The notes below the pieces were generated by a model, which had not been told where the DNA came from, did no database searches, and saw only the letters and a program-made list of their open reading frames with translations. This document shows, piece by piece, positions 38,838 to 45,986 of a DNA stretch of 46,522 nt (within the stretch, counting starts at the first letter, position 1; each line of letters opens with the position of its first letter). A program made the translations under genes and the position numbers. The stretch covers positions 1 to 46,522 of the forward strand of contig CAJTZD010000031.1 in the NCBI GenBank assembly GCA_910584235.1. The letters are read 5' to 3'. The DNA comes from an uncultured Acetatifactor sp. (GTDB lineage Bacteria; Bacillota; Clostridia; Lachnospirales; Lachnospiraceae).

Positions 38838-39806
38838 CTATACAGGAGCCGCAAAACAGGTAAGGTACAGATACCCGCAGTAAACCAGCAAAAGCAGAAT
38901 CCCCTGCCATTTCTGGAATTTCTCGAAAAACATGGCGGGAATCAGCGCGATGCATCCAACCAAAAGGCAGGCCGGCAGATCGATTCTGGCGGAGGCCGCC
39001 GCGATGGGGAGGGCCTTTCCGGATACCAGGGAGGACAGAGGCAGGATCAAAGTCAGGTCGATGATATTGGCCCCCAGGATATTGCCTACGGAGAGAGAGG
39101 ACTGCTTCTTCGCGATGGCGGTGACGGTGGTGACCAGCTCCGGCAGGGAGGTTCCCACGGCGATGATGGTCACGCCGATGACCCGCTCCGGTACGCCCAC
39201 CATGGCGGCCAGGGCGCTTCCGTTGTCCACCAGAAGATCCGCGCCCCAAACGATGCCGATAGCGCCTACCACGAATTTCACCAGGTTCACGAGAATGTCT
39301 TTCCGGCCCTCTACTTTCCTGCGGGTCTCTACATTTCTGCTGCTTTTCATGGAGCGCAGGGCGGAACTCACATTCTCCCACAGGAAGAAGCAGAAAATTA
39401 CGACCATGGCGATGGTGATGGCTGTGCCCATCTGGCCGGCCAGGCCGGAAATAACGATGAGGATGGCGGCCGCCAGCATCAGTACCGATTTCATGAGATA
39501 GTCCGCCCGTTTGATGATGCCGGGCATGCAGATCAGGGAGATTGCCATGATCAGGCCGGTATTGGCCGTGACGCTGCCCACCGCGTTGCCGATGGCCATA
39601 TCCACGCTGCCCTTGGCAGCGGCCATGACGGAGACCAGCATTTCCGGCAGGGTGGTGGCCAGGCTGACGATGGTGGCGCCGATGATCAGTTTAGGGATGC
39701 CGCTGACCTCCGCGATCCAGGAGGCGGCATCCACGAAGAAGTCCCCGCCCTTTACGATGAATACGATGCCTACAAGTAACAAAAAGATTACCGTTGCCAG
39801 TTCCAT
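38838..39806 (-). CDS. Calcium/sodium antiporter-like cation exchanger (CaCA family)
   Basis: A 322-aa membrane exchanger of the YrbG type. Ten hydrophobic segments are arranged as two inverted halves, each with an alpha repeat: GATIVSLATTLPEMLVS near residue 40 and GVTIIAVGTSLPELVTTVTA near 210, carrying the Glu that binds the cation, and matching GNAVGSVTANTGLIMAISL and GNILGANIIDLTLILPL segments. A charged cytoplasmic loop (KSSRNVETRRKVEGRKD) joins the halves. The ATG at 39806 with AAAGAGG ahead is chosen over a longer basic extension. The manganese-type riboswitch in the leader suggests that Mn2+ may be exported, although the family is known for Ca2+. Confidence 0.92.
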   Translation of the reverse strand: MELATVIFLLLVGIVFIVKGGDFFVDAASWIAEVSGIPKLIIGATIVSLATTLPEMLVSVMAAAKGSVDMAIGNAVGSVTANTGLIMAISLICMPGIIKRADYLMKSVLMLAAAILIVISGLAGQMGTAITIAMVVIFCFFLWENVSSALRSMKSSRNVETRRKVEGRKDILVNLVKFVVGAIGIVWGADLLVDNGSALAAMVGVPERVIGVTIIAVGTSLPELVTTVTAIAKKQSSLSVGNILGANIIDLTLILPLSSLVSGKALPIAAASARIDLPACLLVGCIALIPAMFFEKFQKWQGILLLLVYCGYLYLTCFAAPV

Positions 39807-39854
39807 TTTCTCATCCTCTTTCTTTCGTGTTTTATTCTGTCTGTATTTCTTCCA

Positions 39855-39934
39855 CAAAGAAAAGACCCATGCATAGCGGCGAAACTGTCCGGCGGGGTCA
39901 TCTGTCCTGCCATTTTCACTGCTATGTATGAGTC
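39855..39934 (-). terminator. Riboswitch-controlled terminator of the antiporter gene
   Basis: On the minus strand bases 39934-39914 pair with 39884-39864 over 21 positions with only two A-C mismatches, followed by TTTTCTTTG. The 5' arm begins within the CGAGAC/CATA end of the aptamer, so aptamer P1 and terminator cannot coexist. Confidence 0.78.
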
Positions 39935-40013
39935 TCGTTATTTAAGACAAGCCAGACCCAAAAGGCCGCGTATGTTGACTTGCCACGCAAGCTGCGCTGA
40001 CTACTCCCCCATA
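39927..40013 (-). promoter_or_regulatory. yybP-ykoY (Mn2+) riboswitch
   Basis: On the minus strand the leader reads TATG-GGGGAGTAG, then GTCAGC, GTCAACATACGCGGCC and AATAACGAGACTCATA. GGGGAGTAG near the 5' end, GTCAACATACGCG in the middle and ACGAGAC at the 3' end are the conserved parts of the yybP-ykoY aptamer, where the first and third elements make the two loops that bind Mn2+. P1 would be TATG (40013-40010) with CATA (39930-39927). Because the P1 3' strand is part of the terminator's 5' arm, ligand binding should favour read-through, the usual ON logic of this class. Confidence 0.85.
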
Positions 40014-40036
40014 AAGGTATTCTCGTTGATTGAGAT

Positions 40037-40066
40037 ACTATAACACGGAAACCTGGGGATAGTCAA
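40037..40066 (-). promoter_or_regulatory. Promoter of the Mn2+ riboswitch leader
   Basis: Minus strand: TTGACT (40066-40061), 18 bases, TATAGT (40042-40037). Transcription would start about 15 bases before the aptamer. Confidence 0.7.
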
Positions 40067-40103
40067 GGCTAACTTATACTTTTTCAAAAGATGATTAGTG
40101 GTA

Positions 40104-40142
40104 GAAGAAAAATCCCCGAAAGTATTAACGATACTTTCGGGG
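40104..40142 (-). terminator. Intrinsic terminator of the LRR gene unit
   Basis: CCCCGAAAGTAT (40114-40125) and ATACTTTCGGGG (40131-40142) form a perfect 12-bp stem; on the minus strand ATTTTTCTTC follows. About 90 bp separate it from the LRR stop codon and hold no gene. Confidence 0.9.
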
Positions 40143-40232
40143 GAAAAGGTTTTTGACAAAACTCCATCAAAACCAAGGTGCCCTGTCCTTTGCCTATGCC
40201 ATGCAGCCAGCGGCAGGGGGAGCTTCCTTTGG

Positions 40233-42224
40233 TCAGAATTCTGTTGTGTAAACCATGATATTGCTGTCTTCCGGCAGATTTTCCAAAATGGTGTTCTGTC
40301 CGCACCAGACGGCCTGGAAATCGCTTAAGGATGCCAGGGGCATCAGGCTGGTAACACTGTTGTCCGTGATGTCCAGGTACTGGAGCTTCGGCAGGTTCTC
40401 CACAAAGGCAATGCTGTCCAGCCCGGCGGATTTCACATACAGGTCCGTCAGGTTCGGAAAATGGCCGAACAGGTCATAATGCTGGGACAATGGCACTTTT
40501 GTGCCGCTGTTGTAGGAGGGATCCACCAGCACGGACAGGTCGTTCATGGACAGCAGCTCCAGCGTCTCATTGGAGGGGATATTGGCAAAGTCCAGCCCTA
40601 TCTGGCAGTCATTGAGATACAGATACCGCAGGGTGGGAATGCCGAAGATCTCCTCGATATTTCCGAAGACGGACGTATTGCTCAGATCCAGATACGTCAG
40701 ATTCGGCAGATGGGTCAGGGGCTCTAAAGAGTCTGTGGCATATAAAAAGTCGTTGATGGTAAGCTCCGTTACCTGCTGCAGGGAGCCGATGGCCTCCACG
40801 GAAGCGGGATCCCCGTTGCACTCCTCCAGGGAAAGGTACATGACATTGACGGCGTCCTTTATGCCGGAGATGTCCCGCACGCCTTTCAGATGGAGCGCCG
40901 TCAGGGAGGTCAGATTTTCAAAGGAGGGCATGACCCCGTTGTAATTGCTGCTCATCTCCAGTGCCAGCTCGTTTAAGGATACCAGATTTCCGATGACGGA
41001 GAAGTCTGTCATGGAATAAGAGCCGCTCAGGTACAGATACAGGTACTCTAACTGGGGACAATCCTCCAGGGCATCCACGCTGGATACCTGGGTACTCTCA
41101 ATGTTCAGGCTGACCAGGGCAGGCATGTTCCTGACGAAATCAATGCTTTTAAGCTGATCGGACTGGATGCTTAATTCCTCCAGATTGCCCAGGGACATGA
41201 TGGGGGAGAAGTCCGTCAGTCTGTCGCAGCCGGTGAGAGACAGGCCCAGCAGATCCGGGAACTGCTCCAGGGCGGAGATATCCGTCAGCCCTGCATAATC
41301 CACGCTTAAGTACAGGAGATTGGGGAAAGTGCTCAGGCCGGTGAGACCGGATGCCAGGAAAGTATCCTCCACGCCCAGCTCCGTGATATACTCCGGATAA
41401 GGGATGATTTCCGCCAGTTCCTCCAGATTATTCTCGGAGTAAAGAGTGGTGAGAGACTCTAATCCTCTTAAGTCGCCCTGATCCAGGGAGGCGTCAACGG
41501 AGATGTATTCCAGTCCGGTAAAACAGGACAGGTCCGAAAGCAGCAGACCCTCATCGGTCTCATAGGTAGCCGTCAGGGTCTCGCCGTGGTCTAACTGATA
41601 GGCAATGCTCCTTTCCTCCCGGTTCAGCTGGATAGCGGTCAGGCTGGCGAATTCCTCCTCGGTGATGCTGTCGCAGGGCTTATTCCAGATATACTCCGCC
41701 ACAGACCAGAAAAAGCTGGACTGGGGGGTCGTAGGGTAGGAGATTGCGCTTCCTCTCTTGGGCACATCGTCTTCTTCCGATACCTGTGTGCTTTCGGCCT
41801 CCGATACGGAGGAGTTGGCAAGGCTTTTTTCAGATTCCCGGTCCGGGGCAAAGGGGTTGAAATTGCCGGACTTTACCAGGATAATGACCGCGAACAGAAC
41901 CACGCATATCACGCCCGCTATCACGGATACCGCGATGCCCACAGTGGGATTGTGCTCCGCAGGCCGTCCGGAGGAAGCGCCCTGATTCATGCTGCTGCGT
42001 CCCGACGAACCGGTCTGGCCTGTGTAGCCGTTCTGTCCCGAACCGTACGGGCGGCCTGTACTGCCCGCCCCGGAGCCTTGCGCGGAACTGCCGCCTGCAT
42101 TTGAGAAATTCCCCTGCTCCTCAGCGCCCCTCACATAATAGCCGCAATCCTTACAGGTCATTCTTCCGTTGATCATTTTCAGCTTTGTGCCGCACATAGG
42201 GCACTTTGTTGTTTCGTTGCTCAT
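40233..42224 (-). CDS. Zinc-ribbon, single-helix, leucine-rich-repeat protein
   Basis: A 663-aa membrane protein with an unusual order: N-terminal zinc ribbon (CPMCG at 8-12, CKDCG at 24-28), a Gly/Ser/Gln-rich linker (35-90), one membrane helix (94-118, VGIAVSVIAGVICVVLFAVIIL), and an outer part of more than 500 residues with over a dozen leucine-rich repeats of about 22-24 residues (LEYISVDASLDQGDLRGLESL, LRYLYLNDCQIGLDF, LTYLDLSNTSVFGNIEEIF). The orientation should place the zinc ribbon in the cytoplasm and the repeats outside. LRRs bind proteins, so adhesion or signal sensing is possible; no enzyme domain is seen. ATG 42224 has GAGG ahead. It follows msrC after 39 bp. Confidence 0.82.
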   Translation of the reverse strand: MSNETTKCPMCGTKLKMINGRMTCKDCGYYVRGAEEQGNFSNAGGSSAQGSGAGSTGRPYGSGQNGYTGQTGSSGRSSMNQGASSGRPAEHNPTVGIAVSVIAGVICVVLFAVIILVKSGNFNPFAPDRESEKSLANSSVSEAESTQVSEEDDVPKRGSAISYPTTPQSSFFWSVAEYIWNKPCDSITEEEFASLTAIQLNREERSIAYQLDHGETLTATYETDEGLLLSDLSCFTGLEYISVDASLDQGDLRGLESLTTLYSENNLEELAEIIPYPEYITELGVEDTFLASGLTGLSTFPNLLYLSVDYAGLTDISALEQFPDLLGLSLTGCDRLTDFSPIMSLGNLEELSIQSDQLKSIDFVRNMPALVSLNIESTQVSSVDALEDCPQLEYLYLYLSGSYSMTDFSVIGNLVSLNELALEMSSNYNGVMPSFENLTSLTALHLKGVRDISGIKDAVNVMYLSLEECNGDPASVEAIGSLQQVTELTINDFLYATDSLEPLTHLPNLTYLDLSNTSVFGNIEEIFGIPTLRYLYLNDCQIGLDFANIPSNETLELLSMNDLSVLVDPSYNSGTKVPLSQHYDLFGHFPNLTDLYVKSAGLDSIAFVENLPKLQYLDITDNSVTSLMPLASLSDFQAVWCGQNTILENLPEDSNIMVYTTEF

Positions 42225-42263
42225 ATCAATCCTCATTTCTGTGTGTATTGGCTGTGTTTGCTT

Positions 42264-42731
42264 CTATACGCGCCAGTCGCAGTTTTTTTCCAAAATGGTA
42301 CAGAAGCGTTCCAGCTCCTCTCTGTCCCGGACGGTAAAGCGTTCGTACAGGGGACTGTCTATATCCAGCACAGCCGTCAGCCTGCCGGCGTGGTGGATGG
42401 GGATGACGATCTCCGAACTGGAGGCGGCGTCACAGGCAATATGGCCCGGAAATGCATGGACATTCGGGACTACAATGGCAGTATCATTCGCCGCCGCGGT
42501 TCCGCAGACTCCCTTTCCGAAATCAATGCGGATACAGGCAGGCCTGCCCTGAAAAGGTCCTAAGACCAGCTGACATGCTCTCGCCAGATAGAAGCCCGCC
42601 CAGTTGATATGGTCCAGGCTCATGAACAGCAGGGCGGAGGCATTGGCCAGATTCGCGATGGTATCGCGTTCATTTCCGGTCATGGCTGCCAGCTGCTCCC
42701 GGAGCAGGGAATAGTCGGTGGGTTTCTTCAT
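42264..42731 (-). CDS. msrC: Free methionine-(R)-sulfoxide reductase (GAF fold)
   Basis: A 155-aa GAF-domain enzyme that reduces free Met-R-sulfoxide using thioredoxin. The three active cysteines are present with the right spacing: C66 in PACIRI, C76 in GKGVCGTA and C100 in FPGHIACDA (E. coli 84, 94, 118 have the same intervals of 10 and 24). SEIVIPIHHAGRLTAVLDIDSP is also typical. The ATG at 42731, after AAAGGGAG, makes the gene overlap the end of the GH28-like gene by 62 bp in a different frame; a later ATG at 42683 would cut the first helix. The pairing with a glycan gene has no obvious functional reason. Confidence 0.93.
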   Translation of the reverse strand: MKKPTDYSLLREQLAAMTGNERDTIANLANASALLFMSLDHINWAGFYLARACQLVLGPFQGRPACIRIDFGKGVCGTAAANDTAIVVPNVHAFPGHIACDAASSSEIVIPIHHAGRLTAVLDIDSPLYERFTVRDREELERFCTILEKNCDWRV

Positions 42732-45495
42732 GATTCTCCCTTTCGTCTTCCACTATAATCTTGATCTGCATTTTCTCCGGCATCAGGCCGTCGTCCACCG
42801 CAAAGGCGATCAGGTGCTCCCCTTTCTGGCTCCGGGCGGGTGTCCAGGAAAATTCCATGGCCGCGGCGTCAAAAGCCGCTCCCTCCGGCAGATGATCACA
42901 GGATATCAGCAGAGGCGATACCACGCCTTTTACGCTGTAGTTGGGACGGCGTATCTGGCCATTGTACATTCTGCCGTCGGAAGTGATGTCCGAGATATCG
43001 CTGGCCGGGTTGCGCACGTTTAAAATAATATGGCAGGCCTCCCCCGGACGGACTCTGGCAGGCGCCACAGGCCGGATATAGGGACGGTATACGGTCAGGG
43101 GCAGAGGATAATTGTCAGTTTCCACCCGGAAACGGTAGCCGGTCTCCTGACAGGGCGCCGTGGGCAGGGGATAGAGGCTGTCCTGAGGGGTGCCGGGCGC
43201 CGGCGCGTTAATCTCCACTTCCCAGATACAGCGGGATTTTTCATGGACTGCTCTGGGTTCGGAATCTTTCGTGCCGTCCGAGAGCAGCAGGGGACGCTGA
43301 AGCTCAAGGCCTGTCACTTTGGTGGTGAAATAGGGCTGCTCCGGTACGTTTTCCGCATTGGTGCGCCGCCTGTAATGATCCGTGACTATGGCGATTGGCG
43401 CCACATCCCGGGCACAGTAAGCCTCCATGCCGTCCACGCACACGTCCGTCACGTCGTCAAACACGCAGACATGCCTGCCGTCCGGTACCTTACAGGAAAA
43501 GCGGATATTCCGCAGAGTCAGGCCGTCCACATGCTTGGCGAACAGGCCGTAAGCAGGCAGAATGCCCCAGTTGCTGGGCTCCGGATAAGCGTCCGGCAGC
43601 TCCGGCACATTGTAGGGATCGTCTTTCCAGCAGTTGTTCTGCGGATCCCAGTCTGCCCGGGGCAGAAGCCCCTCGCTTTTGGAGAAGAAAGTGTTCACCA
43701 GCCAGGGGAGATTTTGGACCCGCTCCTTTGTATGGAACTGGGAAAATTTCCATTCGGTATTCAGCTGTCTCTGCTCCACCGCATGCTCCATGGTCAGACC
43801 GCCCCGGTACTCTACGGAGATATTCTCCAGGACGATATTTTTCATATGGGAATCCGTCAGGCCCATCAGCAGCACGGGGTATCGGGGATCCGCATTGGTA
43901 ATGGTCACATTCCGGATCATGACATTGGACACTGTGGCCATGGTGGGGGAGCCGATAGCGTTTGCGTACAGGGGCAGGTCGGCCTTTTCCAGCTCTCTGG
44001 AGAGGTCTGCCACATAGGCGCCGTGGGCCTCGGGGTATTGGGCGCCGTTGTTCTGACGGGAGCTTCCCTGGCTGGAGGTATCTTTCTGGGCATAGCTTTC
44101 GGACTGCCATGTTTTCAGATAGTAATGTCCGTCTATCTCCTGATAATTGGCCGGATTGCACTGTACCGGATTGTCAGGATCCACGATTTCAAAGGAAGAG
44201 TGTCCGTCCACGGTCACGGTTTTGGTCCGATTGTAATGGGGCGCGTAGCGTCTGGCAGGATAGCAGTGGTAAGCTCTTTCGTTTGGCAGCACCCAGTTCC
44301 GGTCATCCAGACGGACATTGGTATCCGGGGCAGGGTAAGCGGAGGAGGACACATTCCCGGTTACGGGGAATCTTGCCCTGTCTCCTGCCCGCAGGAAAAT
44401 AGGCGAACTGGACACATTGTCCAGGACGCAGTCCTCGAAGATCACGTTGGTCAGGGAGGAACAGTCCACAGACTCCATGCAGAATCCCCTGGAACGGTCG
44501 AACTTTACGCGCCGGATGGTCACCAGGTGATAGCCGCAGGTAGCTTCCGAGCCGAACTTCAGCCGTCCCGTAGGGCCGCAGCGGTCCAGGGCGATGAGCT
44601 TATCCCGGGTATATTCCCCCGCATAGACGCTGCCCGGATCGTAGCCGCAGACGGTGCAGTCTTCTATCAGCACATTCTGGAGAGGCCGGAATACACCGGC
44701 TCCGAAAGAAGCTTTCAGACACAGGCCCTCGTCGGTGAGGGAGTTGCAGACGGTGTCCCGCACTGTCACATCCCGGCAGCAGTCGATGTCAAGAGCGTCC
44801 CTTGTGGTATCCACGAGGATATGATTCACATACAGATTGTCGCACCCCTCGGCGATGACGGCAAAATGTCCGCCGATGGTGACGGAGAAATCCTCCAGAA
44901 CCACGTTCTCGCAGCGGACCAGAGCGATTCCCTTATTGCCGAACCATTCGTCCTGATGCCCTTTCGCCTCCCGGGACATGGGCTCTGCCGGGTCGCCGCC
45001 CTGGAGCACATACTCCAGGATGCCGCTCTCTTCGTCAAAGCGCCCTCCGGTGATGAGACCCTTGCCGCAGATCATGATGTTCTCCAGATCGGATCCGTAG
45101 ATCATGCTGTTGGAGAAATAGGAATGGCCGTGGTCCTGGAGGCCTACGTAAAGATTTACCTCAGGCTCCTTGTAATTGCCGCCCTCGCCGGACTGTTTCT
45201 CATAAGAATGGATGATGTCCGTCCTTGCGGCCGCCAGAACAGCCCCTTCCGACAGGTAGAGATTCACATTGCTTTTCAGAAGAATGGTGTAGATATGGAA
45301 TGTTCCTTCTGGAATCACTACGGTGCCGCCTTCCATGGCGGCTGTCTGAATGGCGCTGTTGATGGCTTTTGTATTCAGGGCCGGCGCGGCGTCTTCCCTG
45401 GCGCCGAAATCGGTGATGAGAAAGCGCTTGTGCTTGATCAGGTTCCGCGGGCGGATAGAGGCGCCCGTAGCCTCTGGTATTGTCTGGGATGACAT
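42670..45495 (-). CDS. GH28-like beta-helix protein, no signal peptide
   Basis: A 941-aa right-handed beta-helix protein related to pectate-lyase-superfamily and GH28 enzymes. It opens with FLITDFGAREDAAPALNTKAINSAIQTAAMEGGTVVIPEGTFHIYTILLKSNVNLYLSEGAVL, the classic start of this fold. VDTTRDALDIDCCRDVTVRD (about 225-245) corresponds to the GH28 segment that carries catalytic aspartates, and DEGLCLKASFGAG follows. The C-terminal 170 residues look like an Ig/cadherin-like beta domain (LISCDHLPEGAAFDAAAMEFSWTPARSQKGEHLIAFAVDDG). There is no signal peptide or membrane helix, so it probably works on imported oligosaccharides in the cytoplasm. AAAGGAGAT precedes the ATG. Substrate unknown. Confidence 0.85.
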   Translation of the reverse strand: MSSQTIPEATGASIRPRNLIKHKRFLITDFGAREDAAPALNTKAINSAIQTAAMEGGTVVIPEGTFHIYTILLKSNVNLYLSEGAVLAAARTDIIHSYEKQSGEGGNYKEPEVNLYVGLQDHGHSYFSNSMIYGSDLENIMICGKGLITGGRFDEESGILEYVLQGGDPAEPMSREAKGHQDEWFGNKGIALVRCENVVLEDFSVTIGGHFAVIAEGCDNLYVNHILVDTTRDALDIDCCRDVTVRDTVCNSLTDEGLCLKASFGAGVFRPLQNVLIEDCTVCGYDPGSVYAGEYTRDKLIALDRCGPTGRLKFGSEATCGYHLVTIRRVKFDRSRGFCMESVDCSSLTNVIFEDCVLDNVSSSPIFLRAGDRARFPVTGNVSSSAYPAPDTNVRLDDRNWVLPNERAYHCYPARRYAPHYNRTKTVTVDGHSSFEIVDPDNPVQCNPANYQEIDGHYYLKTWQSESYAQKDTSSQGSSRQNNGAQYPEAHGAYVADLSRELEKADLPLYANAIGSPTMATVSNVMIRNVTITNADPRYPVLLMGLTDSHMKNIVLENISVEYRGGLTMEHAVEQRQLNTEWKFSQFHTKERVQNLPWLVNTFFSKSEGLLPRADWDPQNNCWKDDPYNVPELPDAYPEPSNWGILPAYGLFAKHVDGLTLRNIRFSCKVPDGRHVCVFDDVTDVCVDGMEAYCARDVAPIAIVTDHYRRRTNAENVPEQPYFTTKVTGLELQRPLLLSDGTKDSEPRAVHEKSRCIWEVEINAPAPGTPQDSLYPLPTAPCQETGYRFRVETDNYPLPLTVYRPYIRPVAPARVRPGEACHIILNVRNPASDISDITSDGRMYNGQIRRPNYSVKGVVSPLLISCDHLPEGAAFDAAAMEFSWTPARSQKGEHLIAFAVDDGLMPEKMQIKIIVEDERENHEETHRLFPAPGAAGSHDRK

Positions 45496-45545
45496 TTCTT
45501 AGCATCTCCTTTGAAAATGAACCCGGTGGATAGTCTCCTGTCTAC

Positions 45546-45573
45546 ATTATACTATATTTTTGAAAAATTACCA
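45546..45573 (-). promoter_or_regulatory. Promoter of the GH28-msrC-LRR unit
   Basis: Minus strand TATAAT (45551-45546) with a weak TGGTAA (45573-45568) 16 bases upstream. It is back to back with the acpP promoter. Confidence 0.6.
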
Positions 45574-45581
45574 GATTTCTA

Positions 45582-45610
45582 TTGACATTTCTTTTTTAAC
45601 GAGTTATCAT
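45582..45610 (+). promoter_or_regulatory. Promoter of the fatty-acid operon
   Basis: TTGACA (45582-45587), 17 bases, TATCAT (45605-45610); the start would fall near 45617, at the first palindrome. Confidence 0.78.
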
Positions 45611-45618
45611 CAAAAATA

Positions 45619-45663
45619 ATTTGAATATCAAATAACTTGATTATCAAACAAATTGAAATTCAA
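45619..45663 (+). promoter_or_regulatory. Three phased FabT-like operators
   Basis: Three palindromes of the form TTGA-N3-TCAA: ATTTGA-ATA-TCAAAT (45619-45633), TTGA-TTA-TCAA (45637-45647) and TTGA-AAT-TCAA (45653-45663). Their centres are at 45626, 45642 and 45658, exactly 16 bp apart. The pattern agrees with the site of FabT, the MarR-type repressor of fatty-acid synthesis in streptococci and relatives (TTTGA-N3-TCAAA). All three lie from about +2 to +47, where bound protein would block transcription. A half site TCAA overlaps the -10. Confidence 0.7.
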
Positions 45664-45714
45664 ACTATTTCACATGGTTTTGAAAACCGGGAAAACAAAA
45701 AAGGAGATGCGGTT

Positions 45715-45948
45715 ATGTTTGAGAAATTAAAGGAAGTCATTGAGGAAAAGCTGAATGCGGAGGGCGCTGTCATCACGGAGGAGACCAGCTTCAAGGAGGA
45801 TCTGGACGCGGATTCCCTGGATCTGTTTGAACTGGTGATGGCGCTGGAGGACGAGTTTGGCGTGGAGATTCCCTCCGAGGATCTGGAGAAGCTGGAGACG
45901 GTAAAGGACGTAATGGAATATCTGGCTGCCAAGGGCATCGAGATGTAG
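45715..45948 (+). CDS. acpP: Acyl carrier protein
   Basis: A 77-aa acidic carrier of growing acyl chains in type II fatty-acid synthesis. The phosphopantetheine serine is S34 in DADSLDLFELVMALEDEF, and the four-helix layout (MFEKLKEVIEEKL, LDLFELVMALEDEFGVEIP, VKDVMEYLAAKGI) is normal. The ATG at 45715 has AAGGAGAT ahead; the frame runs open through the operators but this is not coding. It is the first gene after the triple operator and is followed by the enoyl reductase gene after 38 bp. Confidence 0.96.
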   Translation: MFEKLKEVIEEKLNAEGAVITEETSFKEDLDADSLDLFELVMALEDEFGVEIPSEDLEKLETVKDVMEYLAAKGIEM

Positions 45949-45986
45949 GGAGAGGGCGGCTGCCGGGAGAGACAGGAGTGGAGAGG

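Noticed and set aside
43030..45492. An 820-codon open frame on the plus strand opposite the GH28-like gene
   Set aside because: It is an antisense shadow: the translation is Gly/His/Arg-rich with no recognisable domain, it has no fitting ribosome site, and the minus-strand protein has clear beta-helix family motifs.
45676..45688. GGTTTTGAAAACC as a fourth FabT-type operator
   Set aside because: It is palindromic but has no TTGA-N3-TCAA spacing and is out of the 16-bp phase.
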